Source: a virus
Strand: one strand, 5' to 3'
Virus record (IMG/VR): IMGVR_UViG_3300049483_000049
Location: 1-26,389 of that record
DNA: 26,389 nt
In this document: piece by piece, positions 1 through 6,366 of the stretch
Layout: every line of letters starts with the position of its first letter
Numbering within the stretch: the first letter of the stretch is position 1
The notes under the pieces: model-generated
Told to the model about the DNA's origin: nothing
Databases searched by the model: none
The model's input: only the letters and a program-made list of their open reading frames with translations
Translations under genes and position numbers: made by a program

Positions 1-23
1 GCCCTATTATAGAAGAACCTATA

Positions 24-81
24 CTGAGGGAGGAGGGAGAACCTCCACTCCGTTCCATCTCCTCTCCCTCCCTAACTCAGT
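24..81 (-). terminator. Hairpin terminator candidate of the leftward operon
   Basis: Read on the minus strand, ACUGAG near position 81 pairs with CUCAGU near 24. Purine-rich GGGAGGGAG then pairs imperfectly with the CUCCCUCC tract, giving a long GC-rich stem with a UUA bulge and a loop of about 15 nt. It lies just past the last leftward gene. No U-run follows, so it is not a textbook intrinsic terminator; it could instead protect the 3' end of the RNA. Confidence 0.5.
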
Positions 82-89
82 AGCCACGC

Positions 90-129
90 AATTGAGGCCC
101 CTCAGAGGCCCTCAGAGCCCTCGCTGAGG
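90..129 (-). terminator. Short hairpin cluster after the last leftward gene
   Basis: On the minus strand, CCUCAG and CUGAGG form a 6-bp stem with an 8-nt loop starting a few bases after the stop codon at 134. A repeated CUGAGGG unit follows and allows alternative pairings. With the larger hairpin at 24-81 this looks like a transcription-end region. There is no poly-U tail. Confidence 0.35.
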
Positions 130-133
130 CTGT

Positions 134-349
134 TCAGGCACTGCGCCACGCCGAGTCCATGGGTGCCTGCCGGATCTCCTGTGGGAGGTACAGGGTGTCG
201 GCTGGCGCTGGCTGGACCGGAGCCGGTCGAGGGCTCTGGAGCTTGGTGAGGACGGCGACACTGATGCCGGTGAAGATGAGAATCAGGCCGATCAGCAGGA
301 GCAGGTCCCGGATGATCGAGGAGACACGATCAGAAGGGAAGGTCTTCAT
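134..349 (-). CDS. Small single-pass membrane protein, last gene of the leftward operon
   Basis: 71 residues. The ATG at 349 is chosen because GAGGA lies just upstream and the start then overlaps the end of the previous gene by 20 nt, as elsewhere in this operon; a longer reading frame begins at 430 but would overlap much more. A short cytoplasmic head (about residues 1-14) is followed by a strong hydrophobic segment at about 15-34 (LLLLIGLILIFTGISVAVL). A Pro/Ala-rich tail (PRPAPVQPAPAD) follows and would lie outside the inner membrane if the orientation is N-in. No family is recognised. A membrane-remodelling, superinfection-exclusion or lysis-accessory role is possible but unsupported. Confidence 0.65.
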   Translation of the reverse strand: MKTFPSDRVSSIIRDLLLLIGLILIFTGISVAVLTKLQSPRPAPVQPAPADTLYLPQEIRQAPMDSAWRSA

Positions 350-599
350 TGGGGTCCTCAGGTTCGATGATGATGATGTCGTCCTCTTCCTCGTCGCAGA
401 CGCCATCGTTGAAACCTTCGTTGTACTCACGGGCGAGAGCCTCCTTTAGGTCGATGCGAACTTGGACAGCGAGTGACGCGAAGCTGATCTGACCCTCGTC
501 GTACAAGTTAACCCATCGCATGACACGCTCGGTGGCTGTGTTGTACCGGGCTTCCGCTGCGGCTACGGCTTCGGGGTCCGGCTTCTCAGGATGTTCCAC
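330..599 (-). CDS. Hypothetical acidic protein
   Basis: 89 residues, GTG start at 599. The start overlaps the 3' end of the upstream gene by 37 nt, consistent with translational coupling. The N-terminal two thirds are predicted helical (AAAEARYNTATERVMRW), with a central region at residues 35-60. The C-terminus is very acidic, DEEEDDIIIIEPEDPNED at about 70-87. Acidic tails like this occur in many small phage proteins, including DNA mimics and inhibitors of host enzymes, but nothing here identifies a target. No family is recognised. Confidence 0.7.
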   Translation of the reverse strand: MEHPEKPDPEAVAAAEARYNTATERVMRWVNLYDEGQISFASLAVQVRIDLKEALAREYNEGFNDGVCDEEEDDIIIIEPEDPNEDLPF

Positions 600-889
600 A
601 AGTCCCTCGCGTTTCCGAAGTGAGTGCGGTCGTAGAGACCAACGGTGACTCGGCCGTACATGGCCGGACCGGAAGGCTCACTGGTTGTCGTGTTGAACAG
701 CAGGGTCACGTACTTATTGGGGTGAGTTTCAGTGAAGAGCAGTAGAGCTTGCTCCATCTCATGGTAGGCAGCGACGAATCGAGCACGAGCCTCGATGGCA
801 GCAGTCTCATCCTTGGCTGCCTGACAGGTGCACCCACAGAGGGGCACGTGGCAATGTGGACACTCGGTGGAACAACAGGAGTAGCTCAC
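563..889 (-). CDS. Hypothetical protein with N-terminal Cys-rich zinc-binding cluster
   Basis: 108 residues. The GTG at 889 is chosen because it overlaps the upstream stop as GTGA and has GGGGAAGAA before it; an upstream extension would run into the previous gene. The N-terminus contains CPHCHVPLCGCTC (about residues 8-20) after an earlier CC pair. That is enough Cys and His to bind one zinc ion in a small knuckle or ribbon. The remaining 85 residues look like a compact alpha/beta domain (YVTLLFNTTTSEPSGPAMYG, then GRVTVGLYDRTHFGNARDLW). No family is recognised. It is the second zinc-finger-like protein in a row, after the knuckle protein encoded upstream. Confidence 0.7.
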   Translation of the reverse strand: MSYSCCSTECPHCHVPLCGCTCQAAKDETAAIEARARFVAAYHEMEQALLLFTETHPNKYVTLLFNTTTSEPSGPAMYGRVTVGLYDRTHFGNARDLWNILRSRTPKP

Positions 890-1287
890 TTCTTCCCCTT
901 TCTCGCAGCCTTGTACGCCTTGTCGGCCTGAGGGCACGTGGTCTTACGATGACCGGGCACGCCACAGATGCTGCAGTTCCGCTTACGTTTTCCACGAGAC
1001 ATCGCATCGAGTTCTCGTGCAGTATCGTAGTCTCCGTCCTTGACCAGTGCAGCAACTTCACTCTGGTCTTTGGTGTAGATCACGTCCTTCTTCTTCCGTG
1101 TACCACGCTGTGCCTCACGCTCGTCCATCACGGCAGGCATCATCCGGTCGGCGTACTCGATCAACTTGTTGATGACGAGGTCACCCTTGGCGGTGAAGCC
1201 CTTCAGTTCGGCGCGAAGCTCGTGCCCAAGCTGGATCATGGCACGCGCGATTAGCATCAGTTCCTGACGATCTTCGATCTCGCCCAT
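886..1287 (-). CDS. CCHC zinc-knuckle protein
   Basis: 133 residues. ATG at 1287 overlaps the upstream stop (TGATG), with AAAGGGGAAG before it; a GTG one codon earlier is an alternative. Residues 1-55 look helical. The middle is basic and charged (REAQRGTRKKKD). Near the C-terminus CSICGVPGHRKTTC fits C-x2-C-x4-H-x4-C exactly (about residues 105-118), framed by RGKRKRN and KAARKGKK. This spacing defines the retroviral-type zinc knuckle, which binds single-stranded RNA or DNA in known families. Nucleic-acid binding is therefore a reasonable inference; the target is unknown. The motif is uncommon in phage proteins. Confidence 0.8.
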   Translation of the reverse strand: MGEIEDRQELMLIARAMIQLGHELRAELKGFTAKGDLVINKLIEYADRMMPAVMDEREAQRGTRKKKDVIYTKDQSEVAALVKDGDYDTARELDAMSRGKRKRNCSICGVPGHRKTTCPQADKAYKAARKGKK

Positions 1288-1706
1288 CACTTCCCCTTTC
1301 GTATGATCAAGCCCATGGCGAGGTCGTTCTTGTGCCGGAGAGCCATTAGCTCCTCTTGCTTCCAGCGACCACGCTTGCAGTAGTATTCTCGTGCGACCTT
1401 CAACGTTGCGGGCTTCGGGACGTCACGCTTCTTGTACGCCCCGATAGGCTCTCCCTTCATGGAAGTGCGGGGCCAACAGGATGATACCTCTTCCATGATG
1501 CTGAAGCCAGTGAGCGATGAGCCCGGGCGTCCAAGCTGGTCGTCAACTGACGGGCAGAGAAACCTGTCGATGTCAGTGTCAATGGGACACTCTCGTGGTG
1601 CACCTTCGCTCTCAAGTGGCTCACGCTTCGGTGTCGGCTTCCCAAAGTGCCCAAGCTCTCGTCCTCGCTGCTCCATCAACAGCTTCTTGGCGAGCCGGTT
1701 GCTCAC
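1287..1706 (-). CDS. Hypothetical basic protein
   Basis: 139 residues. The GTG at 1706 is preferred: GAGGGAG precedes it and it forms a GTGA overlap with the gene upstream. A longer frame from 1820 would lie inside that gene. The N-terminal part (SNRLAKKLLMEQRGRELG) is helical and basic, the middle is polar and Pro-rich, and the C-terminal 50 residues are strongly basic and helical (KPATLKVAREYYCKRGRWKQ). The charge pattern suggests nucleic-acid or ribosome contact, but no motif is recognised. Confidence 0.65.
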   Translation of the reverse strand: MSNRLAKKLLMEQRGRELGHFGKPTPKREPLESEGAPRECPIDTDIDRFLCPSVDDQLGRPGSSLTGFSIMEEVSSCWPRTSMKGEPIGAYKKRDVPKPATLKVAREYYCKRGRWKQEELMALRHKNDLAMGLIIRKGK

Positions 1707-1951
1707 GATTTCTCCCTCACATGGAGGAACATCCGCTCCCCGGTGTTCAATACGTAGAACCATTCCTTGTCCTCCACTTCGATGTTCGGGAACTCTTTCT
1801 CGCTGGAAGCGAATGAGCACAGGCTCACAGCCTCGTCGGGCGACACGAACAGGCCAACTACCTTCTCACGGAGGTCGGTGTCTCGGACCCCGAGGACTAG
1901 GCACGATTCACCCCGGGGCTGCTCTACGGCAGTCACTCGGAGCTTGATCAT
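1703..1951 (-). CDS. Hypothetical protein
   Basis: 82 residues. ATG at 1951 overlaps the preceding stop as ATGA. The sequence alternates short beta-like stretches (MIKLRVTAVEQ, SCLVLGVRD, KVVGLFV, KEWFYVLNTG) with charged turns, consistent with a small beta-rich domain. No catalytic or metal-binding motif is visible and no family is recognised. Its tight coupling on both sides makes it a confident gene. Confidence 0.7.
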   Translation of the reverse strand: MIKLRVTAVEQPRGESCLVLGVRDTDLREKVVGLFVSPDEAVSLCSFASSEKEFPNIEVEDKEWFYVLNTGERMFLHVREKS

Positions 1952-2340
1952 ACGCTGTCCGGGATCAGCATAGCAGAGCCAGCGAGGGATCGCCGTACGG
2001 CCCGTTTGCGTGCACCCCGACCATGGGGAGATTCCTTCACGACGCGAATGGGATTGGGCCGTGAGAGGATCGCTTCAATGCGAGGGTCCTTGCCGAACTT
2101 CTCGATGACCTTGTTGATCGCACGCGTTGCGGCCCGAGACTTGAGCTTGATTGCGTAGTAGGTACGCTGATCGATCTTGCCAGCGTAGGTGTAGGTGAAG
2201 GGTCCGATCTCCACGGTATCCTCACCTGCACGGATCAGGTGAGTCTCACCATGAGCAGGACCACCAGCGAGGTAGATCTCGATCTTGCGGGTCTTGTCGG
2301 GGAGTTTGCCCTTCTTGCTGAGCTTCGTCTTACGCTTCAT
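1948..2340 (-). CDS. Hypothetical basic protein with conserved-looking C-terminus
   Basis: 130 residues. The ATG at 2340 is chosen because the upstream gene occupies the sequence before it; the two overlap by 11 nt. It opens with a very basic tract (MKRKTKLSKKGKLPDKTRK). A beta-rich middle follows, with IEIYLAGGPAHGETHLI and TVEIGPFTYTYAGKID, and then YYAIKLKSRAATRAINKVIEKFG. The tail RGARKRAVRRSLAG is again basic. The GGPAHGE segment resembles small phage proteins of unknown function that form a minimal beta domain with a 'GGPxdG' turn. A nucleic-acid contact is plausible from the charge, not proven. Confidence 0.65.
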   Translation of the reverse strand: MKRKTKLSKKGKLPDKTRKIEIYLAGGPAHGETHLIRAGEDTVEIGPFTYTYAGKIDQRTYYAIKLKSRAATRAINKVIEKFGKDPRIEAILSRPNPIRVVKESPHGRGARKRAVRRSLAGSAMLIPDSV

Positions 2341-2521
2341 CGTCGTAGTCCTCATTGTACCCGACGTAGCCGAGATACCCAGTTTTTTCAGAGATCTCAT
2401 CGTGCATATCCTGTGCAGCAGCAAGCCCGAAGATGGGGAAGATGGCGAAGTGAGAGAACACGCCTGCTGTCGCCTCCTCACCTTCCTCGATCTCGATCTC
2501 GATTACAAATCTCTTGGTCAT
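2330..2521 (-). CDS. Hypothetical small acidic protein
   Basis: 63 residues. ATG at 2521 follows an excellent ribosome site, CTAGGAGGAACAAC. The protein starts with a beta strand (KRFVIEIEIEEGEEA), has a mildly hydrophobic middle (VFSHFAIFPIFGLAAAQ) and ends acidic with many Tyr (YLGYVGYNEDYDDEA). It is too short and generic to assign. The start context, CCTAGGAGG, is shared with the next gene upstream. Confidence 0.7.
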   Translation of the reverse strand: MTKRFVIEIEIEEGEEATAGVFSHFAIFPIFGLAAAQDMHDEISEKTGYLGYVGYNEDYDDEA

Positions 2522-2531
2522 GTTGTTCCTC

Positions 2532-3086
2532 CTAGGGGGCGTCGATGTCGATGCTGGTGAACTCTTCGAGCTTCTCTTGCCAGCACTGCTGTATGTACTC
2601 TTCTTTCAGATTGTCGAGCCTATTTTCGTACTCATCATCTGGCTCATCTTCCTCCTGCGGGTGTTCACTCGGGTCAAAGTCTTGCTCTGGATCGTTATCA
2701 AGTTCGAGATTGCTGAACTCATCGATGGCTGTGTCAAGAGCACTGACTCGCTCTTGAAGAAGCTCACCACTAGAACCCGACTGAAGAGACTCGGGGATGT
2801 TGTCGAAGTTAGACTCACACTCTGACTTCAGGTCTTCCAGCGTGCTGACGACATCGTCGCGTAGGTCACGCAACGACTCATCGGGTGATGCCCCACCGAT
2901 TTGGTCCTGAAGATCGTAGACCGCACTGTAGAACGCTGACTGGGTAAGTTGTGACCGTTTGGGTGGCGTCTTACTGTAGTGCTTGCCTCCGTATCGGAAC
3001 TTCCACCAGTAATACGACTCGCCTGCTTTGATACCTGCACTAGGGATGTCCTTACGAGCCTTCATCACGTGCGTGACACGTGCCAT
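2532..3086 (-). CDS. Conserved phage hypothetical protein (MARVTHV family)
   Basis: 184 residues, ATG at 3086 after CCTAGGAGGATAACC. The N-terminus reads MARVTHVMKARKDIPSAG, then GESYYWWKFRYGGKHYSKTPP, then KRSQLTQSAFY. From memory this strongly basic, Tyr/Trp-rich opening recurs in small proteins of many phages and environmental viral contigs, with no assigned function. The rest is a long charged, coiled-coil-like helical region (residues about 70-120) and a very acidic segment (about 125-160). A basic head on an acidic helical tail is compatible with a nucleic-acid-binding or decoy role, which is inference only. Confidence 0.75.
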   Translation of the reverse strand: MARVTHVMKARKDIPSAGIKAGESYYWWKFRYGGKHYSKTPPKRSQLTQSAFYSAVYDLQDQIGGASPDESLRDLRDDVVSTLEDLKSECESNFDNIPESLQSGSSGELLQERVSALDTAIDEFSNLELDNDPEQDFDPSEHPQEEDEPDDEYENRLDNLKEEYIQQCWQEKLEEFTSIDIDAP

Positions 3087-3096
3087 GGTTATCCTC

Positions 3097-3654
3097 CTAG
3101 GTGGGGAATACGTTAACGGCTTCTGGCTTGGAGACGCGCTTTACGGTCTTGGGCTCATCGATCAGTGGATTGCCATCTGCATCAAAGGAGTCCGGGGGCC
3201 ATGTCTCTCCTTCTAGGAGGGCCTGATACAGGGTGAAATCATCATCGAGTTGGCGAAGACGCAGTCGCTTCTGCGCCCTTGGTGACAGGGCACCACACCG
3301 ATCGTAGTAGAAGACGAAGTACTTGGGGCGGAAGTTAACACCTTCGATCAGCTTATCGAGGGTGTGGCCGCTGTTGGCGAAGTCGTCGATGGCGATGGTA
3401 TTCTCGGGTTTTGCAAACAGGCGCCATCCCTCAGGACCTTCTACACGTTCACCATGAGAGGTTTCTTTCGCCTTCCTTACGATGATCATCTGCTTGTTCA
3501 TCGCATACGCTACGACACTGGCGGGGACGATACCACTGTGACCAGTGACGAGGAGGTACTGAATCTCGTCCATGATCGGATTCAGGGATCGTAACAGCCT
3601 ATCCACACTCTGACGCAATCCCTGCGGCTTATGGTGCATGTGGTAGTCGGACAT
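3097..3654 (-). CDS. Phosphoribosyltransferase-like protein
   Basis: 185 residues. ATG at 3654 follows GGGAGGAAG and overlaps the upstream stop as TGATG. The core resembles type I phosphoribosyltransferases. A strand and loop reading LLVTGHSGIVPASVVAYAM (about 34-52) is followed by MIIVRKAKETSHG (56-68). Then comes the PRPP-binding segment AIDDFANSGHTL (88-99), matching the family signature of hydrophobics-D-D-x3-S/T-G-x-T. Known members transfer ribose-5-phosphate from PRPP to a base in purine or pyrimidine salvage, or sense PRPP. The substrate cannot be read from the sequence. It could serve nucleotide scavenging during infection. The C-terminal 70 residues show no known motif. Confidence 0.7.
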   Translation of the reverse strand: MSDYHMHHKPQGLRQSVDRLLRSLNPIMDEIQYLLVTGHSGIVPASVVAYAMNKQMIIVRKAKETSHGERVEGPEGWRLFAKPENTIAIDDFANSGHTLDKLIEGVNFRPKYFVFYYDRCGALSPRAQKRLRLRQLDDDFTLYQALLEGETWPPDSFDADGNPLIDEPKTVKRVSKPEAVNVFPT

Positions 3655-3836
3655 CACTTCCTCCCTGTCGAGCCCAGTGCACGCCCCTGCTTGTAGACTG
3701 CAGGCGTCGTGACCATGCAGGTCTCGTACTCATTGGTCTCGGGGTTGAGGATGACCTTACGCTCGGCCACCTCAGGGGTGACGAGGATACGCTCGACAGG
3801 CTGCTTGGTGCCCTTGGTGTTGTGCTTGCGTGCCAT
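3654..3836 (-). CDS. Hypothetical small protein
   Basis: 60 residues, ATG at 3836 after GAGGAGGAACACC. It opens basic (MARKHNTKGTKQPVERI) and carries a short beta hairpin-like centre (RKVILNPETNEYETCMVTTP). No family is recognised. It is coupled to the phosphoribosyltransferase-like gene that follows by a TGATG overlap, so the two are likely made together. Confidence 0.65.
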   Translation of the reverse strand: MARKHNTKGTKQPVERILVTPEVAERKVILNPETNEYETCMVTTPAVYKQGRALGSTGRK

Positions 3837-3847
3837 GGTGTTCCTCC

Positions 3848-4033
3848 TCAGCGGGTGATTGCCTCGATCTTGCGAATCTGGTCACGTACGCGCTTGGCCT
3901 TGTGGGGCTGTCCGGCCTGTTCGTAGTAGGTAGCCATGAATCGAAGATGCTCAATGCCCTTGACAGCTTCGGATTTGGCATCCTCGATGCGGCGTATCTT
4001 GGCAAACTGGTCGATAATGGTAGAAGAGGTCAC
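3848..4033 (-). CDS. Hypothetical small helical protein
   Basis: 61 residues, GTG start at 4033 inside a GTGA overlap with the previous gene and preceded by CGGAGGAC. Nearly the whole chain looks helical and charged (IDQFAKIRRIEDAKSEAVKG, then KAKRVRDQIRKIEAIT), as in a helical hairpin or small coiled coil. No family is recognised. Confidence 0.65.
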   Translation of the reverse strand: MTSSTIIDQFAKIRRIEDAKSEAVKGIEHLRFMATYYEQAGQPHKAKRVRDQIRKIEAITR

Positions 4034-4335
4034 ACGTCCTCCGGGTAGTTGTGCATGGCGCGGTCGTACTCTGCAGCGAGATTGTCGTCTTCGATCTCGA
4101 TTGCCTTGACGCGCATCTCTTCGATGAAGTCCTCCGTCACTTCATCGGTGATGTCGAGGAATCCCGGACCCATTGGGTATGCAGCGAGTACTTGAATCTC
4201 GACGTCACGGTACTCTGGGGGACTCATCGCACTGGAACTCCATGGCGTGTCCTTGCCGCTTACGTTCGCCATGATGAGCACAGTCTGCCCAGTGAGAAGC
4301 TCTGTCTCCCATTCATACGCTCGGGGCTTACTCAT
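4030..4335 (-). CDS. Hypothetical acidic protein
   Basis: 101 residues. The ATG at 4335 is chosen because the longer frame lies within the preceding gene; the remaining overlap is 8 nt (CATGAGTAA). A predicted beta-rich N-terminal half (WETELLTGQTVLIMANVSG, RDVEIQVLAAYPMG) is followed by an acidic helix (DEVTEDFIEEMRVKAIEIED). No motif is recognised. Confidence 0.65.
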   Translation of the reverse strand: MSKPRAYEWETELLTGQTVLIMANVSGKDTPWSSSAMSPPEYRDVEIQVLAAYPMGPGFLDITDEVTEDFIEEMRVKAIEIEDDNLAAEYDRAMHNYPEDV

Positions 4336-4558
4336 GGGCTGCTTCCCCGATTTGCACCATGATCGTACGTGCATTGCCAGAGGCACCACCCATCTCTACT
4401 ACGGTTTGCATCTGATACGCAAACGTACCAGCCCATCTCTGGCTTAGCGTGTAGATGTGCTCAAACATAGCGGCCTGCTCGCTCGCGTTCATCTCACAGA
4501 ACGCTTCTGCCACCAGTTCTGGGGTCAGTTCAACACTCACGCTCTTGGTGATGATCAT
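4328..4558 (-). CDS. Hypothetical small protein
   Basis: 76 residues, ATG at 4558 with a perfect AAGGAGGACC ribosome site. The sequence reads as a short strand followed by helices (SVSVELTPELVAEAFCEMNA, then EQAAMFEHIYTLSQRW). No family is recognised. It is the first gene after one of the few intergenic gaps in the operon (69 nt, 4559-4627), so a processing site or secondary promoter could precede it; no clear promoter was seen there. Confidence 0.65.
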   Translation of the reverse strand: MIITKSVSVELTPELVAEAFCEMNASEQAAMFEHIYTLSQRWAGTFAYQMQTVVEMGGASGNARTIMVQIGEAAHE

Positions 4559-4627
4559 TGGTCCTCCTTATGATTGCGATGTGTAGTGCCCTAATCACTT
4601 TGACAGGATGCCAGATCAGCTTGAGTC

Positions 4628-4825
4628 TTAGAAGCAGGTGTCGCACGTACAGTACTCATACCCTCCTGACTTACAAGAAGGCATCGCATGCTTGTGCGGT
4701 CCGAACGGGCGGTCACCAATGACCTTACTTGCAGCGTACTCTTGACCGGGCTGCTTCAGGTCAAAGCCCTTCTCCTCGGCCAGCTTGTCCCATGCATACA
4801 CGTCCGTGCTCGGGTCACCTGTCAT
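4628..4825 (-). CDS. Hypothetical small Cys-rich protein
   Basis: 65 residues. ATG at 4825 follows AAGGAGGTTGC and overlaps the kinase-like gene as ATGA; a longer frame to 4870 lies inside that gene. The C-terminus holds four Cys (MPSCKSGGYEYCTCDTCF), a pattern able to bind one metal ion. The rest is polar (WDKLAEEKGFDLKQPGQEYA). No family is recognised. Confidence 0.65.
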   Translation of the reverse strand: MTGDPSTDVYAWDKLAEEKGFDLKQPGQEYAASKVIGDRPFGPHKHAMPSCKSGGYEYCTCDTCF

Positions 4826-5289
4826 GCAACCTCCTTGAAGAGTTTGTGTCGCGTGATCTCTCGGATGCATCCGTAATCATGCAGCACCGGTTTCCCGTCG
4901 ATCATCATGTATTGTCCGTTGAACAGGTCTGTGATGTCGTAGTCCGCAGATACCTCATCGAGGAGGCTCCAATATTTCCCATCGGGGTCACGCTCTCCGT
5001 CCAGATATTCCTGCACCACGTAGTCGATGTACCCGTTGACCTGCCCGTAGTCGTACACCTTCGCGAAGTACTTTTCGTGATCGGGGTGCAGCTTCAGGTA
5101 GGTGAATGCCTCACTCTTGTTCTGGTTGAGGTCACTGTCATACGTACAGTCCAGCTTCACGACGTACTCACCACAGCGCCAGACTCGACGTGAAGATGAC
5201 CCGACGAAGTTGCACAGCACGCCGTTGAGGTACACAGCGTAGATGTCGTGCAGGAGGGTTGCGTTGCCGGGCTCGATTTCGACGCGCAT
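4822..5289 (-). CDS. Protein-kinase-fold-like protein, compact
   Basis: 155 residues, ATG at 5289 after GAGGATC. Several kinase landmarks appear in order. A Gly/Ser-rich loop GSSSRRVWR (30-38) leads into EYVVKLD with Lys45. Then come Glu60 in KSEAFTYL, a hinge-like VVQEYLDG (91-98), DITDLFN (118-124) and VLHDYGC (135-141), like the metal-binding DFG segment. It is about half the usual kinase length and the catalytic loop has an extra residue between Asp118 and Asn124. It may be a minimal phage kinase or an inactive pseudokinase. Possible targets would be host transcription or translation proteins, as in other phages; that is inference. Confidence 0.55.
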   Translation of the reverse strand: MRVEIEPGNATLLHDIYAVYLNGVLCNFVGSSSRRVWRCGEYVVKLDCTYDSDLNQNKSEAFTYLKLHPDHEKYFAKVYDYGQVNGYIDYVVQEYLDGERDPDGKYWSLLDEVSADYDITDLFNGQYMMIDGKPVLHDYGCIREITRHKLFKEVA

Positions 5290-5291
5290 GA

Positions 5292-5483
5292 TCAGGATCC
5301 TCTTGTGTAGTTGATCGTTTCCGGGGCGATGGCGTTCGCAAGAAGCGTCACATGGTTCCGAGGCGCTCCAAGTAGGTCTTGCATTGCCTTTGACGCCCTG
5401 TCTCCCCGCTCGGGGTCGTGGGGCCAGTTCGTCATGAGCCGGTACACGCGTTCCGCTGATTCGACAGCTTCCTGACGTGTCAT
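5292..5483 (-). CDS. Hypothetical small helical protein
   Basis: 63 residues, ATG at 5483 after GGAAGGAGTCAAG. The start overlaps the stop of the tiny membrane-protein gene upstream as ATGA. The sequence is mostly helical (MTRQEAVESAERVYRLMTNW, then RASKAMQDLLGAPRNHVTL). No family or motif is recognised. Confidence 0.65.
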   Translation of the reverse strand: MTRQEAVESAERVYRLMTNWPHDPERGDRASKAMQDLLGAPRNHVTLLANAIAPETINYTRGS

Positions 5484-5584
5484 CTTGACTCCTTCCTAAG
5501 CAGGGGTGAGAGTAGCATCAGCAGGACGGCCAGCGCGACAGCCACGATCCAGTCGAGAACAGCAGCGAAGGCTCTCGTAATCAC
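5480..5584 (-). CDS. 34-residue single-pass membrane peptide
   Basis: Short gene filling the apparent gap between two larger genes. GTG at 5584 overlaps the upstream stop as GTGA, with AGGAGGACGA before it, and the TGA at 5480 overlaps the next ATG as ATGA. The product begins with a short polar head (ITRAFAAVLD) and has one hydrophobic stretch (WIVAVALAVLLMLLSPLL, residues about 12-29). It ends in RKESR, so the positive-inside rule suggests the C-terminus is cytoplasmic. The double coupling and ribosome site argue that it is translated. Function is unknown; small phage membrane peptides act in membrane disruption or exclusion in other systems. Confidence 0.7.
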   Translation of the reverse strand: MITRAFAAVLDWIVAVALAVLLMLLSPLLRKESR

Positions 5585-5958
5585 TCGTCCTCCTCACTCT
5601 CCTCTTCGTCTTCCATGTAGGGCTCGACCAGTGTGGCACAGCAGTCGTCGCAAGAGCACCCGTCTTCACTGAAGTTCTCGTCCAGAGTGTACTGGATGAT
5701 CTCTTCCAAGTCGAGCGCGTCCGTTGCCCGATTGAGAAACTCCTCTTCCACGTCCCTGTAGAGGTCGCTCATCTTCCACCGGTCGGGCACGCTGCCATGT
5801 TCTTCCTTCCAGTCGGCAACGGCTTGTTCCATGGCGGTATCGAAGTCGTAGCCGTTGTCCACGTTCCAATCGTCGATGCGCTTGTTCGCACAGTCCGGGC
5901 AGATGATCCCGCCGTCCGTCATGTACGCAGCAGTACGGCACTGTCCACTGGTCAGCAT
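5581..5958 (-). CDS. Hypothetical acidic protein with two Cys clusters
   Basis: 125 residues, ATG at 5958 after CGGAGGCGTGCC. An N-terminal CRTAAYMTDGGIICPDCANK contains Cys7 and a CxxC pair at about 20-23. A second cluster CSCDDCC lies at about 101-107. Together they could hold zinc. Between them is a helical acidic region (DTAMEQAVADWKEEHG, MSDLYRDVEEEFLNRA). The tail MEDEEESEEDE is extremely acidic. It looks like phage proteins with a terminal zinc ribbon and a helical body; no function is known to me. Confidence 0.7.
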   Translation of the reverse strand: MLTSGQCRTAAYMTDGGIICPDCANKRIDDWNVDNGYDFDTAMEQAVADWKEEHGSVPDRWKMSDLYRDVEEEFLNRATDALDLEEIIQYTLDENFSEDGCSCDDCCATLVEPYMEDEEESEEDE

Positions 5959-5982
5959 GGCACGCCTCCGTTGAGTTGTGGG

Positions 5983-6366
5983 TTATCCGAAGATGATTTC
6001 ACCGAACAGGCAGCACTGCAGGAACACGTCACCGGTTTCGGCGTCCTCATTCTCGGCGAGGAAGTTGGCAAAGTGGTACGGATACGCGTTCGCCATGATG
6101 TTGATACCCTTGACCATGGCGACCCAGTTCAGCTTGAACTGCGTTTCTCCATGGTGTTGGAAGTTGTATTCACCGTCATCACCACACGCGGTGAACATGA
6201 TCCAACCACCGGAGTACGGGACAGCGTCGTAGTACGCTTTACCGGCGCTCACGTCGTGTATCATGTACCAGTAGTTGCTCCCACCTTCCAGTGCACAGCA
6301 GAGGAGGTCGTTGAGGCGCGTGGCATCGAACTCTACTTCGGTGCGAACAGTCAGTTTCTTGTTCAT
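5983..6366 (-). CDS. Hypothetical protein
   Basis: 127 residues. ATG at 6366 overlaps the previous stop as ATGA; an upstream extension would lie inside that gene. It starts MNKKLTVRTEVEFDATRLND, then LLCCALEGGSNYWYMIHD, then beta-rich segments (KAYYDAVPYSGGWIMFTACG) and a helical C-terminal region (VAMVKGINIMANAYPYHFAN) ending LQCCLFGEIIFG. Similar phage proteins with 'ALEGGSNYW' and 'YxxHxxxxL.E..DAETGDVxLQ.xLFGEIVYG' pattern are common and uncharacterised, as I recall them. Two CC pairs are notable but lack a clear metal-site layout. Confidence 0.75.
   Translation of the reverse strand: MNKKLTVRTEVEFDATRLNDLLCCALEGGSNYWYMIHDVSAGKAYYDAVPYSGGWIMFTACGDDGEYNFQHHGETQFKLNWVAMVKGINIMANAYPYHFANFLAENEDAETGDVFLQCCLFGEIIFG

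Noticed and set aside
4559-4627. Promoter in the 69-nt gap within the leftward operon
   Set aside because: TTGACA is on the plus strand and no matching -10 follows; on the minus strand no paired boxes with 16-18 bp spacing.
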